In this document: positions 43,166-56,437 of the stretch, piece after piece
How positions within the stretch are numbered: position 1 is the stretch's first letter
Layout of the letters: every line of letters starts with the position of its first letter
DNA from: Owenia fusiformis
Taxonomy: Eukaryota; Annelida; Polychaeta; Sabellida; Oweniidae
DNA length: 64,000 nucleotides
Direction: 5' to 3'
NCBI GenBank assembly: GCA_903813345.2
Contig: CAIIXF020000010.1
Location: forward strand, 23,036,740-23,100,739
The notes under the pieces: generated by a model
What the model was told of the DNA's origin: nothing
The model's input: only the letters and a program-made list of their open reading frames with translations
Databases searched by the model: none
Translations under genes and position numbers: made by a program

Positions 43166-46100
43166 TTATTTGGTAGATACTCTGCAACGTTTTGACCATG
43201 AAAAGTTATCTCCATAAGATTTCATTTTCAATTTGGGTTGCCTTTTCTCCTCAACTGAATATTCCCAGCCTGAAAGAGAACAGATAGAAAAGTATTCTAC
43301 AGGGTGTTTCATAGTGACCAAATAGAAACTAATTGTCGAGGCTTGTCACAATTGAGATTCAACCAAGCAATATTTAAATTTCTAAATTTCTTATGTTAGG
43401 TACATGAAGCAGTGAATTTGAATTTGTAATGCTAATATTTTCTTATATCAGATAAAAAATTATATTTTGCATAGACAGATAGTGATGAATATATAAAATA
43501 GTTTTAATTCATTTTGAACACTTACTATTTTTCTCACAAAAGGCAATAGCATCTTCCTTGGAGCTAAAATCTACATGTACGTTGGATAAAGGATCACCAC
43601 TGAAAAATAGAATGCACAAATTTTAAAAGCACTGTTAAAATGTTTCAATAAACCAATAAAATCGTCCTATATTTACAACAATAATTTTCCCTTCATAATA
43701 TAAGTCAATGTACTGTACATAAAAACATTTGCTAAATGTAAATTACAAGATTATAGATATGAGAGCTTAGGATACATACGTTGAAGTCCATCCCATTAAT
43801 GGATTCTCCCATCTCTCCCGTGTTTCAAACTCGATTCTCCATTTCCTTGTGTTATATGTGCCAGACTGCATTGCATTACGAGCTGGGGTGAAGATGCGTA
43901 CATGTCTAGTTGTGATGTGTTCCTCTGGGACACCACTTAACACAGAGATATCAACGACCTGGTATGTACAAAACAATAACTGTACAAACATTTAACACTA
44001 CTAAATATATAAACACTGGGTGGAATCAGGAAAACAACCAGTGTCTTAAATTGAATAAGAGACTTGATGCAAGCCTCTACATTGGTAAAATATGTCTAGA
44101 GTATGATGGAGTAACTAAGTACTGATAACTTAGTTTCATTTATACTTTTATTTCTTGCAATCAAAGCCTAATGTCAACTAGATAAATACTGTCAAACAAG
44201 AACATTTTATTGCCGAAAAATGTCTTAAAAATTATGTCAAGTTATAGAATTTTTTTACACCTAGTGACTCCAAACAATTCATAAATTTACCTTGCACATA
44301 AATGTTCTTACTTTGCAGCAGGGTGTAGCCAGGTGCAAGCAAGTTGATTATTCATACAACTATACTGTTACCCTGTTGGCCTTTACAGTAAGCAAAATAT
44401 GTGTACCTTTGATGGGTCAATCTCCAATAGTCCATCATGTACAGGTTTGCTGTCTACAACATCTGGGATGTTAGTCCTCTCAGCACTGAGACCTGGACGC
44501 TCTATTTTAGGGATATAAGTATCTGATTCTGAGTAGTTGCGGCTTCTGGAATTTTATATTTAAAAAGGATTAGTCAAATGTATGTTTCATTGAAAGCTGG
44601 CTAATCCTACAGGTTATCAGCAAAACAAGGACATTTAAAGTTTTCATTGAGAAATATTGCACCTTGTTTCAAGATGGCGGAAGGCTTTAGAAAGGAAATT
44701 ACCAAAATAACATTGGGTCTGGTGCTGCAGAGCCTGAATTATACACCAGGCAATAGATGAAGGTATTTTGAGAGTTGAAATAAGTTAAATAACGCGTAAA
44801 TTCTGCCTATGAACCCATACGAATTGGAATCAACCGCACAATGGTGGTGGTACGATTAATTCTCAACTCGAATAATCACTGGTCTGGGTGAAAGTTTGAA
44901 AATCTATTTTTGTTTTCAACTCTGATTTTGACTCGTGTTTGACTTCAGCTCATTTCACTAACATAATCAAGTCAAAGGCAATATTACTATTGTTCAAAAG
45001 TTTACCAATGTATTTGCCAAAAGTATTCAAATTTTGATATTTCTCACTTTCATGCTGCAGGAACCCATCTTGAAGATGGTAAATAAAATAAAATAACATA
45101 ACATAATAGCTGCAGCCTCGGTTTGGTTTTCAAAATTTTGTTGAATTTCATCACAATAAATGCCTTGAATGTTAAGTTTAAAAACTTATAATACTCTCAA
45201 ATATTTGAATTAATTTGGATCCTTACAGAACTATAGTCCAGGAACTGGACAACAGACAAGGAGTTTGTTAAAAAATTATTGAAACAAGAAAATGCAGTAA
45301 ACTTCTCATTAGGGCTGTGCCATTTGACTGAAATCGGTCCGAACCAGAGGGTTTCGGAACAAACATCGGAACCTTACCTACTACTATTGCTTTGAATCGT
45401 TAATAATTATTCCAGTGTTTCCCCAGTAATGTTTTCCATCAAACTGTGTCAAATATACATGTGTATTAGTCGCATAAATATAATAAATAGCGATGAAATC
45501 AAGTTTTGTTTTGATTTTATTTTGATTTTAGAGTACCTTGTATGACCTTCAGTTTTCACCGGAGGTAGGAATCGACGGGGCGGATCACTCACGAATAAAA
45601 ATAAATAAATTTAATTACGATCTTTACATAGTCGCCTATCAAATGACAGATATTTTACAAGTACTGTGCGTGTACATTTCATATATATTTTCATTTGCCA
45701 TCTAGATTTACATGAAAATGAAATGGCTGGCAAACCAAATCATGAGGAAAGGGGGATAAAAGATAGATAGTTTTTAAGTTAACCTTTTTTTGCACGCAAT
45801 CGATCAAAACAATTATAAATAAAATAACAATTATAAAACGAAGTGCAAATTATGCCAAGACACTGTCGTATCAACTTATGAAGCAGGTTTCGTTTCTCTT
45901 TTGTTTTTTTTTTCATTTTAATCCGAAAGGGGTTCCGAAAGTTCAGACTCCGAACCGATTACGGCACAGCCCTACTTCTCATAGAGAGCTCCAAGTCCAA
46001 AAATTGCCCTCTCCAGGCCCTGATAGATTGATAGGTTTTTCATACTGTAGATACACTTAATGTGGCCGCTACCATTTTAATTTGATGGACTGCCAATTAA

Positions 46101-48738
46101 AAATCCGCCGATTTTCACTGATTAATTTTGGAAAATCGCCAGGGAATTTGTAATTTGTCATTATTTCACTTGTGTATGTATTCCTATTTGGATGTCCGTG
46201 CTATACCAATACTTACTGTTAGTAGAACACATGAATCTGAAATGCTTATTTCCAGATCAATGATAAAACTTGAGCTCAGTCTTAACTCCGCCAAATTAAA
46301 TAGTCGCAATTTTCACAGGTTGTTTTCACAATGTTAAATTGATGATTTCCATCCATGTTGCCTGTTTTTATATCCATAACTGTTACTGGTATACACGCAA
46401 AATAGTTAATAATTGCAAACCTACTGTTTGTTAATGCAGTGCAACAATGACGGTTAATTTCTGATACGATTTGCTTTTTCGATGTTACCAGAACTGACCG
46501 ACATTTTCTTTAATTTTGTGTTGATTTATGTGTTTTTATATTATTGTATCCGTTGCATGTCATCACGGAAAAATGGTTTTGATGGATCCAGAACTTGCAA
46601 TAAAGGAAAGAATAGTAAGGAGGTTAAACCCAATAACGGCCAAGAAAATTCTTATAGTAAAGAACGCCGTTATTGAGTTTAAGGTACAGCTGGAAAATAA
46701 CATTTTGGTAAAACATTGCTTTACCTACACATGTTATTTTCTGGTACATTATAAAGTATGAAGGCATGTGTTCATTTCCTTGCTTTTTTCAGGAAAGTAT
46801 CATTACATTGTCTTCTGACTTTTAGTATATCTGGTAAGAGGTCAATGGGAACTCCAGAAAATTCTGATCTTTCATACTTTCTATTTTTCCAAATTTTCTT
46901 TCAAAGTTTCCAGACAACATAGGAGCTACCATTGACCTGTTTCCAGGTTTACTAAAATTAGACAATGTTATGTGCATGACCAATGTATGACCTTCGTATT
47001 TTTTCGAGTGAAATTCACTGGATAGTGGATAATCTTGTTAATCTGTCGCGAACTACTTTTAGCTGGATAACGGCAGCGGAGCTCACTATAAAAATGTTTT
47101 TGAGCTAGTGCCTTACGGTAATGCCGGGTTTTCGGCAGTGGCAGTAGATACTCTCAATTGCCGGCAATAAAATCCATTGCCGATAATTGTAACGCTGCTG
47201 TAACATGATGATTGGCATTGCGATTCATTGTCAAATTTACGCAAACATTGTTTGTTTAGAATGTTTTATCATGTATATTTCAATCTCCACATTTGAAGAG
47301 CTAATCTGTCAATCAACTGCACAGCACTCGTAAAAGGCGGGAGGATAAGCAAAAACCCACCCACTTCTGTCAATCATCTCCCAGGCCACGAGATTTACAA
47401 ATCACGTGACATGAGATTTCGGCGAAGTAAAAAACAAACACAGTTTGATCAATTTTGATCAAATTCACACTTTATTATCGTTTCAAAGACTCCCTAACAA
47501 TACACAATCACACACGAGATACACAATGACACAATATATCCACTGCAGTTGATGTAAGCGGGAAAGCAAGCTGAGAAATCGCCTTCGTTAAAGCGGCTCT
47601 AAGGTCTGTGGAGAGAAAAATGGAGAAATTTTACCTTTTCTGAGCTATCGGGGCGAAGTTTGGTCTAACATCTTCTTCCTTATTTCTATTTTATAAAAAT
47701 GTATGCATATGGCAATATTCATCAACCAGTAGAACTGGCAAATCGTTTAGAATCTACGATTCCATACAAGGAGTCCCACTCATAGATTTTTCAAATTTTT
47801 TCCAAGTCGACGTCGAAACACCTAGCGGGTGAAATTGAAACTAATTTTTCTGGCCGCTCGAATCGATAAAATCTCTGACAGTGTGAGTCTTTTTATGAAA
47901 CCTTTCTTCTAGAAAACACTTGACGATTATTAAAAAGCATTAAAAGTTGAAACCGAAGCGTAATTTGAAATAATAGTGAAAAAAAATTGCGCGGACGACA
48001 GAGAACAAACTTCTGGTTTAATAAAAAATGGCGGACACGAAAGGAGAAAGGAAGACAAAAAATTGGAGGATTTTCCTTTGCCATTATCGATCGATATAAG
48101 GTATGTGCACAAATTCTAGTTGCATACATGGAAAATAGATACATTTTTGAAGGCAACAACATATTCAAAGCTTTCATTTTACGATAGGCCCAGGATCATT
48201 GGATACGACTCGGCAGTCGATATTCCCACTTTAAGGATTTTCCAAATATTTTAGTTTCACTTTCAGATTTTTACCCAGGATTTTAGAAACATTATCAGTA
48301 TCAACGATTATATTTTTGTTTAGTGTCAAAACAAAAAGTATACACCCAACAAATGTAATGACATAATATCAACCTGCGCCGGATTTGTTGACAGAAAAGC
48401 ACTTTGAATTATGGGAATGAAGTACTTCCTTTGATGAAAAACCGAACCTAGTAAAAACTGACATAGACATGACATAGACATAGACAGAATCTCGCGAAGA
48501 TTGCCCCGACTCCCAACTTTGACTTTTGTTGAAAACGTCGAAATCAATTTATTTATGTTCAAATGCAAACTTAGCATATTTCAACGAATATGGAACAACT
48601 TGTGCAATATACTTTGAGTAAACATTACATAAATTATATAAAGTTGCAAGTGTTGCGGCTATTTACTCACCCAGTGAGGTAAACTGACCGAAAAACTGGA
48701 GAACTTCTCGACAAAATTCGAGTGAGATTGGAAGCCAT
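43166..48738 (-). CDS. NDUFS4: NADH dehydrogenase iron-sulfur protein 4, mitochondrial (complex I 18 kDa subunit), complete
   Basis: Accessory subunit of respiratory complex I in the inner mitochondrial membrane, needed for stable assembly of the NADH-dehydrogenase module. Five exons (minus): 48671-48738, 44407-44545, 43780-43958, 43526-43599, 43166-43269, all GT-AG and in frame, giving 187 aa (human 175). Seen: an Arg/Ser-rich presequence starting [13 protein letters not shown], then GVPEEHI at 78-84, [25 protein letters not shown] at 116-126, the …[11 protein letters not shown] block, and a C-terminus [17 protein letters not shown]. The terminal RVSTK matches the proposed PKA site of the mammalian protein. 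Nothing is missing. Intron 1 is 4.1 kb and carries a hAT-type MITE. Confidence 0.97.
44546..48670. other. NDUFS4 intron 1
   Basis: 4.1 kb intron. Apart from the hAT-type MITE it contains AT-rich sequence with no convincing exon; open frames near 46.5 kb and 48.0 kb are short and lack recognisable domains. Confidence 0.6.
45310..45974. mobile_element. 665-bp hAT-type MITE
   Basis: Inverted ends TAGGGCTGTGCC and GGCACAGCCCTA, extended inside by a second matched block (AATCGGTCCGAACC against its near-complement). Flanked by perfect 8-bp duplication CTTCTCAT (45302-45309 and 45975-45982), the hAT signature. No transposase. Confidence 0.88.
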
Positions 48739-49680
48739 CTTGAAACTGCTACGTTAGACTTCCGAACGCAGAAATTAATGCAATGTTTATGACGTTCGCA
48801 TTAATCAAATGAAATGAACAGTTTGTTATGTCAAGGTGCACATGTCAATCTGCGCGCCTACTTAGGCACATTACATTACATTATTCGAGTTAGAGTCTGG
48901 ATTTTGAAATCTAATTTTAAGACATAGGCTATGATACTGCAATGTTTTCATGTTTAATGCGTTCATTCTGTGGCGTATGCCAGTAAGAATCTTGCAAAAA
49001 TTGCAAAAAACTATGTGAAAATGAATCATAGATCCCGGCCAGATTCTTTTGTAGTAGGATTCAGTAGCTCAATAAACATTCCTTGAGCCTAGATCCAGTA
49101 CAAAAACGAAAGACTTACATTTAAATTTCATATGGTCCAATGCATTGATTATTTTTCATTTGACACCAACAACAGCTCAACGGACCACATCAAACTCGAT
49201 CAAAGCTTACAATAAATTATCAAAAAATATTTTCGATCTTTCAAGCTTTATGTATCAAATTTTTATCTATTTCTTTTTTAACGGCGCATTTCTTAAATTT
49301 GTTTTGCCAAAATCTGGAGGGGGTGTCATTATTTGAGGAGCTTTAGGAGAATCACTGGGAATATTGTTTTCTCTGGCAAGTTTTGCGGACTTCTTCTTGT
49401 AAATGAAGAGGAAGTGGCGCTTACGTTTTCTGAAAGTACAAAAAAAGCTTGGAAAGGCACGCAGTTTGGAAATATTAGGCACACGCTTGGGAAATACATG
49501 TGAAATAGGCACGCAGTTTGACAGGAAAAGGTTTAAATCTAAATTTAACCCCGGCTACGATCATCTGGACATAGTTTTCGCTATCACATAGCAGAATCAT
49601 ATAACCGAATGGACATATGAAAATATGAATCATTGTAGAGTAAATGTCCTAAAATGACGTTTGAAAACACAGACTCCAAC
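48739..49680. other. Intergenic region upstream of NDUFS4
   Basis: 0.9 kb from the NDUFS4 start codon to the LTR element. It must contain the NDUFS4 promoter. No gene and no certain motif seen. Confidence 0.5.
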
Positions 49681-50962
49681 TGTAACATTTAACGGGAATT
49701 AAACGTTAATAAAATAATGTTCACCGCTTCAGTCCATAATAGCAAACATAAAATATGTGTAGATGACACAACTTCTAAGTTTATTCCATCTTCCTAGCTA
49801 CATTTTGCATAATCTTTATTTCATCTCAAGCACTGTTATATGATAATAACATTTTCCTTCATGATTATAACGTTGTCCTAAGAAGCTTGTGTGATATTTT
49901 TAAAGCTAAAAGTTATCCTATTCAAAATCACATCTTCATGATGATTATATTGTCCTGAGAAGTTTGTATGATTTTCTTTTAAGCTAAAAGCTATTCTCTC
50001 AAAATCACATCTTTCTGATTATAACATTGTCTTAAGAGCTTGTGTGATATTCTTAAAAGCTAATAGCTATCCTGTTATTTAAAAGTCATACATCAGTATA
50101 TATACAGTTCTTGGAGTTCTTGGAATAAGGGCGGATCTCAATTTAAATAGGTTGATCTGATTGGATAGAGATTTTTGGGGACAGTTTAATTTATGGGGCA
50201 CTACCCTTGCCTCTCCTGTAAACACGTGTCTGCATTGGCAAACAAAGGAATGTGTACAGTGATCACTTTAATTGCTGCAGTGAGGGGGGGGGTGAATATA
50301 ATCTATTCCTGTGGTCAGAAATAAATGTTTCTCCAGGAACTGTCGATACACATCAGATCAAAGTTAGTTACAACATCTAATTACATTCACATGGTTAATA
50401 AACAATGCATATTCAAGCATTTAAAAATACATATTTAATTGCACTAAACTACATCCATCATAAAATATTCTTTGTCTGTGGGTGGGATGATTTCACCAAG
50501 GAGAGAATTCTCACAGATGTACATGTGCACCTTGGGACAATAGCAGTATAATTGTCATCCAATAAACAAAGGCTTTATAATTAAATATTTCGGAGTGGCA
50601 TCCGAACCGATAAAATTGATAGTGAACAAAATATGAAATGTCAGCCTCGTTTGATTTGTGGCAATTAATAAATTCGAGTGAAAGAGTAAATCTGAACAAC
50701 ATGCTACTGAGCGTGTGAATTTGATATTCAGCTCTGTTTTACAAACATTAGAATCTTTATGACAAAGGGCTATAATGGTCAGAGCATTGAATTCAGATCT
50801 GCATGCAATGATTTATGAACTGGGAATTTCAAAGAATTTTATGAAACCAACACTTGTATTTGACTTCACTAAAATAGTGAAGATTTAATTATGACCAAGT
50901 CCAAATATTTTTGATTTCCCTAAAATATGAATATAAAACAGAAATAGTGCATTTCTGTTACA
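49681..50962 (-). repeat. LTR (downstream in element sense), 1282 bp
   Basis: Long terminal repeat matching 53730-55014 essentially throughout; the visible length difference is in a G-run near 50285. Its ends are the TGT…ACA pair. Confidence 0.92.
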
Positions 50963-52365
50963 CTGCTCCCCCCTTGGTTTGATCGTCCCGATCAAAAACA
51001 TAAACTGTACAATGTTCTTAAACATAAAAAACCTACCACCATTACAACATACAAGATACAAGTGCATTTAAAGACAAATGTTCACCAGTGTCTCACCGAC
51101 CCTTAAAGTGTGCGCCTGACCCGGCTACGTATAGCACAGAGTTTATGCTGGCGGATTAGACTAGTTCATTTTTTATATGTGTGTGAAAGCTTTCTCTTAT
51201 TTGCGTTTTTTCGCCGAGGTCATATAACCGGGATAAAACAATGATTATCGTTGACTGCCCACACACAAAACATACGTTGAATGAACAGTGTTATTACAAA
51301 CAACAGGCTTTAGAATACAAAGCGTAGTGTGATAATAAGCTGTACACTACCACTGCTGCATGTACATATTACTAATTTACTAGGGCTCCCAAAGAGTGGA
51401 TAGGGAGGTTGTGTTTGTCACTTTTAAATTTTACATTTCAAAATTGTCATTTTACATGTCATAATTTGTTGGTTTCATTCGTTTAGCCAATCAAAACATT
51501 GTAAAACAATAAATTGTCTGTTACGTACAATCAATTTTGTTCAGTTTTGATTAGTTGTCAGAATAAAGTTACGTTCATCTGAATCCATGTATCAAAACAA
51601 AAATCCTATTTTCACTTCAAAATACTTCAGTGAGATGAAGGCTCGGAATTGTCACATGCAATAACTTATTGTCGTATTCGTTATTTTATCTTCTCGATAG
51701 TAGCATTTAGTCGCACATTTGATGCCAGGTCACCTTGTCGCGTACCTCTTGGGGAACCCCATATTTATGTGTGTACTCATGGAAGTAAATTCCCCGGTGT
51801 AGCCGAGAGCCACAAACTTTTCAACAGGTTCGAAATGACCAATTTCTCTCATATATACTCTAAATATTTTATTATTTAGCACCTACAAAGTATTGCTAAT
51901 AGTCATATGTAATTTCAATAAGGAAACTTATCTGGCTACATATAAATTCAATATCAACACTAGCTGTTCTCTCAACACGTCCTGGCTTACCTTGTGGTGA
52001 CAAACCCTGGATTTTCGCTATTTATAGTTTATCAACACCTGGACGCATGCGCATTTTATAGTTTATCGGGCACTTTAAGGTGGTTGGAAGGCAGGTGGAT
52101 AATGATATCCATGGTTTGATTCAAGTATCGAAATATTGGCTGCATCATTTGCCAATACTTACGTTTTGATAAGTCTATGTGAACACTTCCTACTACGCAA
52201 TCAGTTATCAATAAAGGGGTATACTCTGTACTCCATACATTATAACTTCAATGTTAGTTGAGGGTACTGTTATCTGATTATCAAAACAATATCCTACATG
52301 AAGTTTTGATATATTTTTGGGTCCATCATACTTTATATAAGCTGACCCCTGACCCTCAGGCTCAG

Positions 52366-53331
52366 CTACTGCTCGTTTCCCGACCTCCAATTCTGATTCA
52401 AATTTCTTGGTGATGAGCCCCCTATAATGGGCTTTGGACACTCTGCTATAACATGCCCATACCGGGTACAGTTAAAACATTTAATACGATGATTATGAGG
52501 TTTGGGATAATCATATGCGAAGGCTGCTAAATTACTCTGCGTTGGAATAGGATCAGATTTTGGGAGATGTCTTTCATCAGTATATGAGGCAAGATGCTCC
52601 ATTGCTTGACAAAATGTATGTTTAAGTTCTTTGAATTCTTGTACTATTTGGCCCATCTGGGTATCAATAATAGGATCTTCTTGCGCCTGCATGCTTTCTG
52701 GGCCTTTTTGATGATCATTGGTTCCATAATCTGACTCATATTCCAATCCAACGCCTACTGCTTCATCTATATCACGGGGGTTCCGATTCTTGATGTATTT
52801 CCTCATATCTGTGTCCTCAAGGGCATTATAAAATTGATTTAACGCTATATCCATACGTAGTTCATATGGCCACTTCGAGTAGGCCCTGTTCGATAACCTT
52901 TTGATATCCTGCCCCAGTTGTGATAATGTTTCATCAGGATTCTTCCTTCTGGCCTCTAGTAAATTAAGGAAGGTGTCGCCTTGGCTTGCTGGGTCAAAAC
53001 GCTGTTCCAAATGATGTACAATTGATTCAAAATCCTCACGTTCATTACCAGGCATATCAGTGAGTACAGATAATGCATCACCCTTAACAGCACAACTCAG
53101 TTCTAAGGCCATTTCATCATAGCTCCAACCATTTGCCTTGCTCACAACCATAAAGTGAGTTTTGTAGTCAAGCCAGTCTCCACTGCCATCATAGCGGTCA
53201 ACAGGCCTAACAGATTGATTTTTGAAAATTCTTCTTTTAGCGTCTGAAAGTTTATTAACAAGTTCTGCATTCTCCAGAACTAATCTAGCTATTTCAAAGT
53301 CTTTCGATTTAATAATCCGCTCCAAATCCAT
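52366..53331 (-). CDS. Gag-like protein of the LTR element
   Basis: 321-residue capsid-type polyprotein. An N-terminal coiled-coil-like stretch is followed by a retrotransposon gag domain (about 50-200: YDGSGDWLDYKTHF, …VVSKANGWSYDE, …LEARRKNPDETLSQLGQDI), then a CCHC zinc knuckle CFNCTRYGHVIAEC near the C-terminus, which binds RNA. This suits Gypsy-like elements. A short second frame overlaps its 3' end, as is common in this family. Confidence 0.85.
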   Translation of the reverse strand: MDLERIIKSKDFEIARLVLENAELVNKLSDAKRRIFKNQSVRPVDRYDGSGDWLDYKTHFMVVSKANGWSYDEMALELSCAVKGDALSVLTDMPGNEREDFESIVHHLEQRFDPASQGDTFLNLLEARRKNPDETLSQLGQDIKRLSNRAYSKWPYELRMDIALNQFYNALEDTDMRKYIKNRNPRDIDEAVGVGLEYESDYGTNDHQKGPESMQAQEDPIIDTQMGQIVQEFKELKHTFCQAMEHLASYTDERHLPKSDPIPTQSNLAAFAYDYPKPHNHRIKCFNCTRYGHVIAECPKPIIGGSSPRNLNQNWRSGNEQ

Positions 53332-53729
53332 TTGATATTTTAAGAATTTAATTTTGTCTATGTTTCTTTCAAATGTTCTTATTCATAGAAAATACTATAA
53401 TATTGTCCTCATTTGTTATTGTTCAGGTCATTCAGAGACCTAAAATGTTTATGTGAATGTAATTCATTTGAAAAGTCATTGAACTGTTGTCCATGTGGTC
53501 AACTGGTCAAATTCATTCATAAAGTTTTGCGTCAGTGGTTTTGTAAAGGTGCATAAATAGAGACTTCTCTCGTGTAGTGTATTGAAGAATCCATATAACT
53601 CACACATCATTGTCTGAAGTATCATAACAGAATATTTAATGGTCCTTTGTTTGATGCCTTTCTCACATAAAATCGTCAGGTAAGAGAATAGAAAAGTATA
53701 TTCCATTCTTTCCGGCCCGGACGCACCAA

Positions 53730-55014
53730 TGTAACATTTAACGGGAATTAAACGTTAATAAAATAATGTTCACCGCTTCAGTCCATAATAGCAAACATAA
53801 AATATGTGTAGATGACACAACTTCTAAGTTTATTCCATCTTCCTAGCTACATTTTGCATAATCTTTATTTCATCTCAAGCACTGTTATATGATAATAACA
53901 TTTTCCTTCATGATTATAACGTTGTCCTAAGAAGCTTGTGTGATATTTTTAAAGCTAAAAGTTATCCTATTCAAAATCACATCTTCATGATGATTATATT
54001 GTCCTGAGAAGTTTGTATGATTTTCTTTTAAGCTAAAAGCTATTCTCTCAAAATCACATCTTTCTGATTATAACATTGTCTTAAGAGCTTGTGTGATATT
54101 CTTAAAAGCTAATAGCTATCCTGTTATTTAAAAGTCATACATCAGTATATATACAGTTCTTGGAGTTCTTGGAATAAGGGCGGATCTCAATTTAAATAGG
54201 TTGATCTGATTGGATAGAGATTTTTGGGGACAGTTTAATTTATGGGGCACTACCCTTGCCTCTCCTGTAAACACGTGTCTGCATTGGCAAACAAAGGAAT
54301 GTGTACAGTGATCACTTTAATTGCTGCAGTGAGGGGGGGGGGGGTGAATATAATCTATTCCTGTGGTCAGAAATAAATGTTTCTCCAGGAACTGTCGATA
54401 CACATCAGATCAAAGTTAGTTACAACATCTAATTACATTCACATGGTTAATAAACAATGCATATTCAAGCATTTAAAAATACATATTTAATTGCACTAAA
54501 CTACATCCATCATAAAATATTCTTTGTCTGTGGGTGGGATGATTTCACCAAGGAGAGAATTCTCACAGATGTACATGTGCACCTTGGGACAATAGCAGTA
54601 TAATTGTCATCCAATAAACAAAGGCTTTATAATTAAATATTTCGGAGTGGCATCCGAACCGATAAAATTGATAGTGAACAAAATATGAAATGTCAGCCTC
54701 GTTTGATTTGTGGCAATTAATAAATTCGAGTGAAAGAGTAAATCTGAACAACATGCTACTGAGCGTGTGAATTTGATATTCAGCTCTGTTTTACAAACAT
54801 TAGAATCTTTATGACAAAGGGCTATAATGGTCAGAGCATTGAATTCAGATCTGCATGCAATGATTTATGAACTGGGAATTTCAAAGAATTTTATGAAACC
54901 AACACTTGTATTTGACTTCACTAAAATAGTGAAGATTTAATTATGACCAAGTCCAAATATTTTTGATTTCCCTAAAATATGAATATAAAACAGAAATAGT
55001 GCATTTCTGTTACA
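53730..55014 (-). repeat. LTR (upstream in element sense), 1285 bp
   Basis: Partner of the LTR at 49681-50962; the two read alike at every stretch I compared apart from the G-run. It would carry the element's promoter. Confidence 0.92.
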
Positions 55015-56385
55015 CAACTTGTATGATGCGATGTTGATGTGCGTAGTTTGTCAGTGTATCAAAGTGAGTGCATATTATGCAGGCAGTTTGGTTACCGCGC
55101 CGTGGCACAGCTCCATTAAAACACCGAACACCTCTCAATTTAAAATTTTGATTTTTAAAAACCTAATATGACATTGAAATCAGTATGACCCACAATTTGA
55201 ACAATGAACACTTGAGGAGATACATGCAGAAACGATTTGAGACCGAGTGTATTTAAGTTGAATAACTGCAATATTCAAGTTGCTCACATCATTTTATATT
55301 GCGCATATTTTCTAAAATATTTTATCAGATATCTAAATTCTTTTTTTCATAAAAATACGAAGAAAAAGATCAGTTCATTTGGCGATCGCTGAAATGAATT
55401 AAGAAAGATAAGGAAACGCCATTTTTAGAAGCAAGTGAAGGCCCATATGTTAGAATGCCCTGAATTCAATACAACTACGAAAAATAAACTTAGCGTGATA
55501 AATTTAAGAACACTAATTAAATTAACAAAGGCACAACCGGGATAGGACATCGTTACCGAACACATCACAGGGGCGGATCTGGGAACCAACGAGGGGGGGG
55601 GGCAAATTTCAGGTCAGAGAAAAAAATTGGGCCCCTAAAACCCAAAAGTGGACCCAAATTTTGAAATTTTGAGGCCCATTTTCTTCATAATTTGACCTGG
55701 AATTAAAAAATAAGGCCTCAAAATTTTGTTCCTGGGCCCACCCAAGGGGGGGGGGATTGGGCCCCCAGGCGATTGCGAAGTGCACGCCAAATATATAGTC
55801 ACTGCACGCGCGCGTATCCTTGCGATAACAGCAAAATACAAACGCGCCTCGACACCATGGCAATACTGTACCTAAAGTGAACATGTTTTGTATCTATTTT
55901 GTATATTTGTATTCATCTTTTCACGCTATGGAAACAACATTCAATTTAAACAGAACCAAAACGTCATAACATTGGAACAATTGGACAAACAAACTGGTTT
56001 TCATGACAACTAAGAACAACAGAAACAATGCGTTTCCTGGATACGAAATAAACGAATGTAAACAAAGGGATTTCGGAGAGATCGTGCAGCACAGTGGAGG
56101 GATTCAATCTTATTGCTTAGACTAGCAACTAATGACAATAGCAAAATAAACATCAATACTGATATATTATGGAAGAGATTTATTTTTGAAATTCCAGAGC
56201 ATGGAACGGGCTTAATCAGTTCAATTGAACAAGCTCTATTAGTCTTGTCGACTTCATTTAAATTACGCATCTGACTGATTCTATGATGCTCCAGAATGAA
56301 AGTGACTGTCTACGGTATACCTATTTAATTTCGTTCCGATGTAGGTATTGCTTGATAGAGGTTGAGCCGAGGTGTGTGGATTAAG
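55015..56385. other. Intergenic region right of the LTR element
   Basis: Contains a GGGCCC-rich dispersed repeat at 55571-55780 and no recognisable gene; the promoter of the gene starting at 56386 may lie in the right half. Confidence 0.5.
55571..55780 (+). repeat. GGGCCC-rich dispersed repeat, copy 2
   Basis: Begins GGCGGATCTGG, then a G-run, TTGGGCCCCTAAAA, GAATTAAAAAATAAGGCC and CCTGGGCCCACCC. It matches the reverse complement of 10414-10670 with divergence. Non-coding. Confidence 0.6.
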
Positions 56386-56437
56386 ATGCAACCCCAGTGT
56401 TACGTGGTATTCTTCTGCATGTTAGGATTCAGCGATG
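56386..56437 (+). CDS. Probable signal-peptide exon of the cadherin-repeat gene
   Basis: ATG MQPQCYVVFFCMLGFSD followed by donor GTGAGA. The peptide is a typical signal sequence (hydrophobic VVFFCMLGF). It leaves one extra base, which is exactly what the first cadherin exon at 62911 needs; joined, the protein would read …FSD-GAMPVITSP. This link is inference from phase and sense: 6.5 kb lies between the two exons, and other exons could intervene. Confidence 0.5.

Larger units (their letters stand above)
49681..55014 (-). mobile_element. Gypsy-like LTR retrotransposon, young, incomplete
   Basis: Two LTRs, each starting TGTAACA and ending TGTTACA, enclose 2.77 kb of internal DNA. Flanked by a 4-bp duplication CAAC (49677-49680 and 55015-55018). 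A gag-like frame on the minus strand sets the orientation. Next to the upstream LTR in that sense is a primer-site-like TTGGTGCGTCCGGG; before the downstream LTR is a purine run AAGGGGGGAGCAG. No reverse transcriptase, integrase or protease region was recognised, so it is broken or non-autonomous. The LTRs appear nearly identical, so the insertion is recent. Confidence 0.9.

Noticed and set aside
46482-46761. Small membrane-protein-like frame in NDUFS4 intron 1
   Set aside because: Overlapping frames without splice logic, domain or homology.
47893-48187. Overlapping short frames near 48 kb as an extra exon
   Set aside because: NDUFS4 exons join in frame without it, and nothing in the peptide is recognisable.
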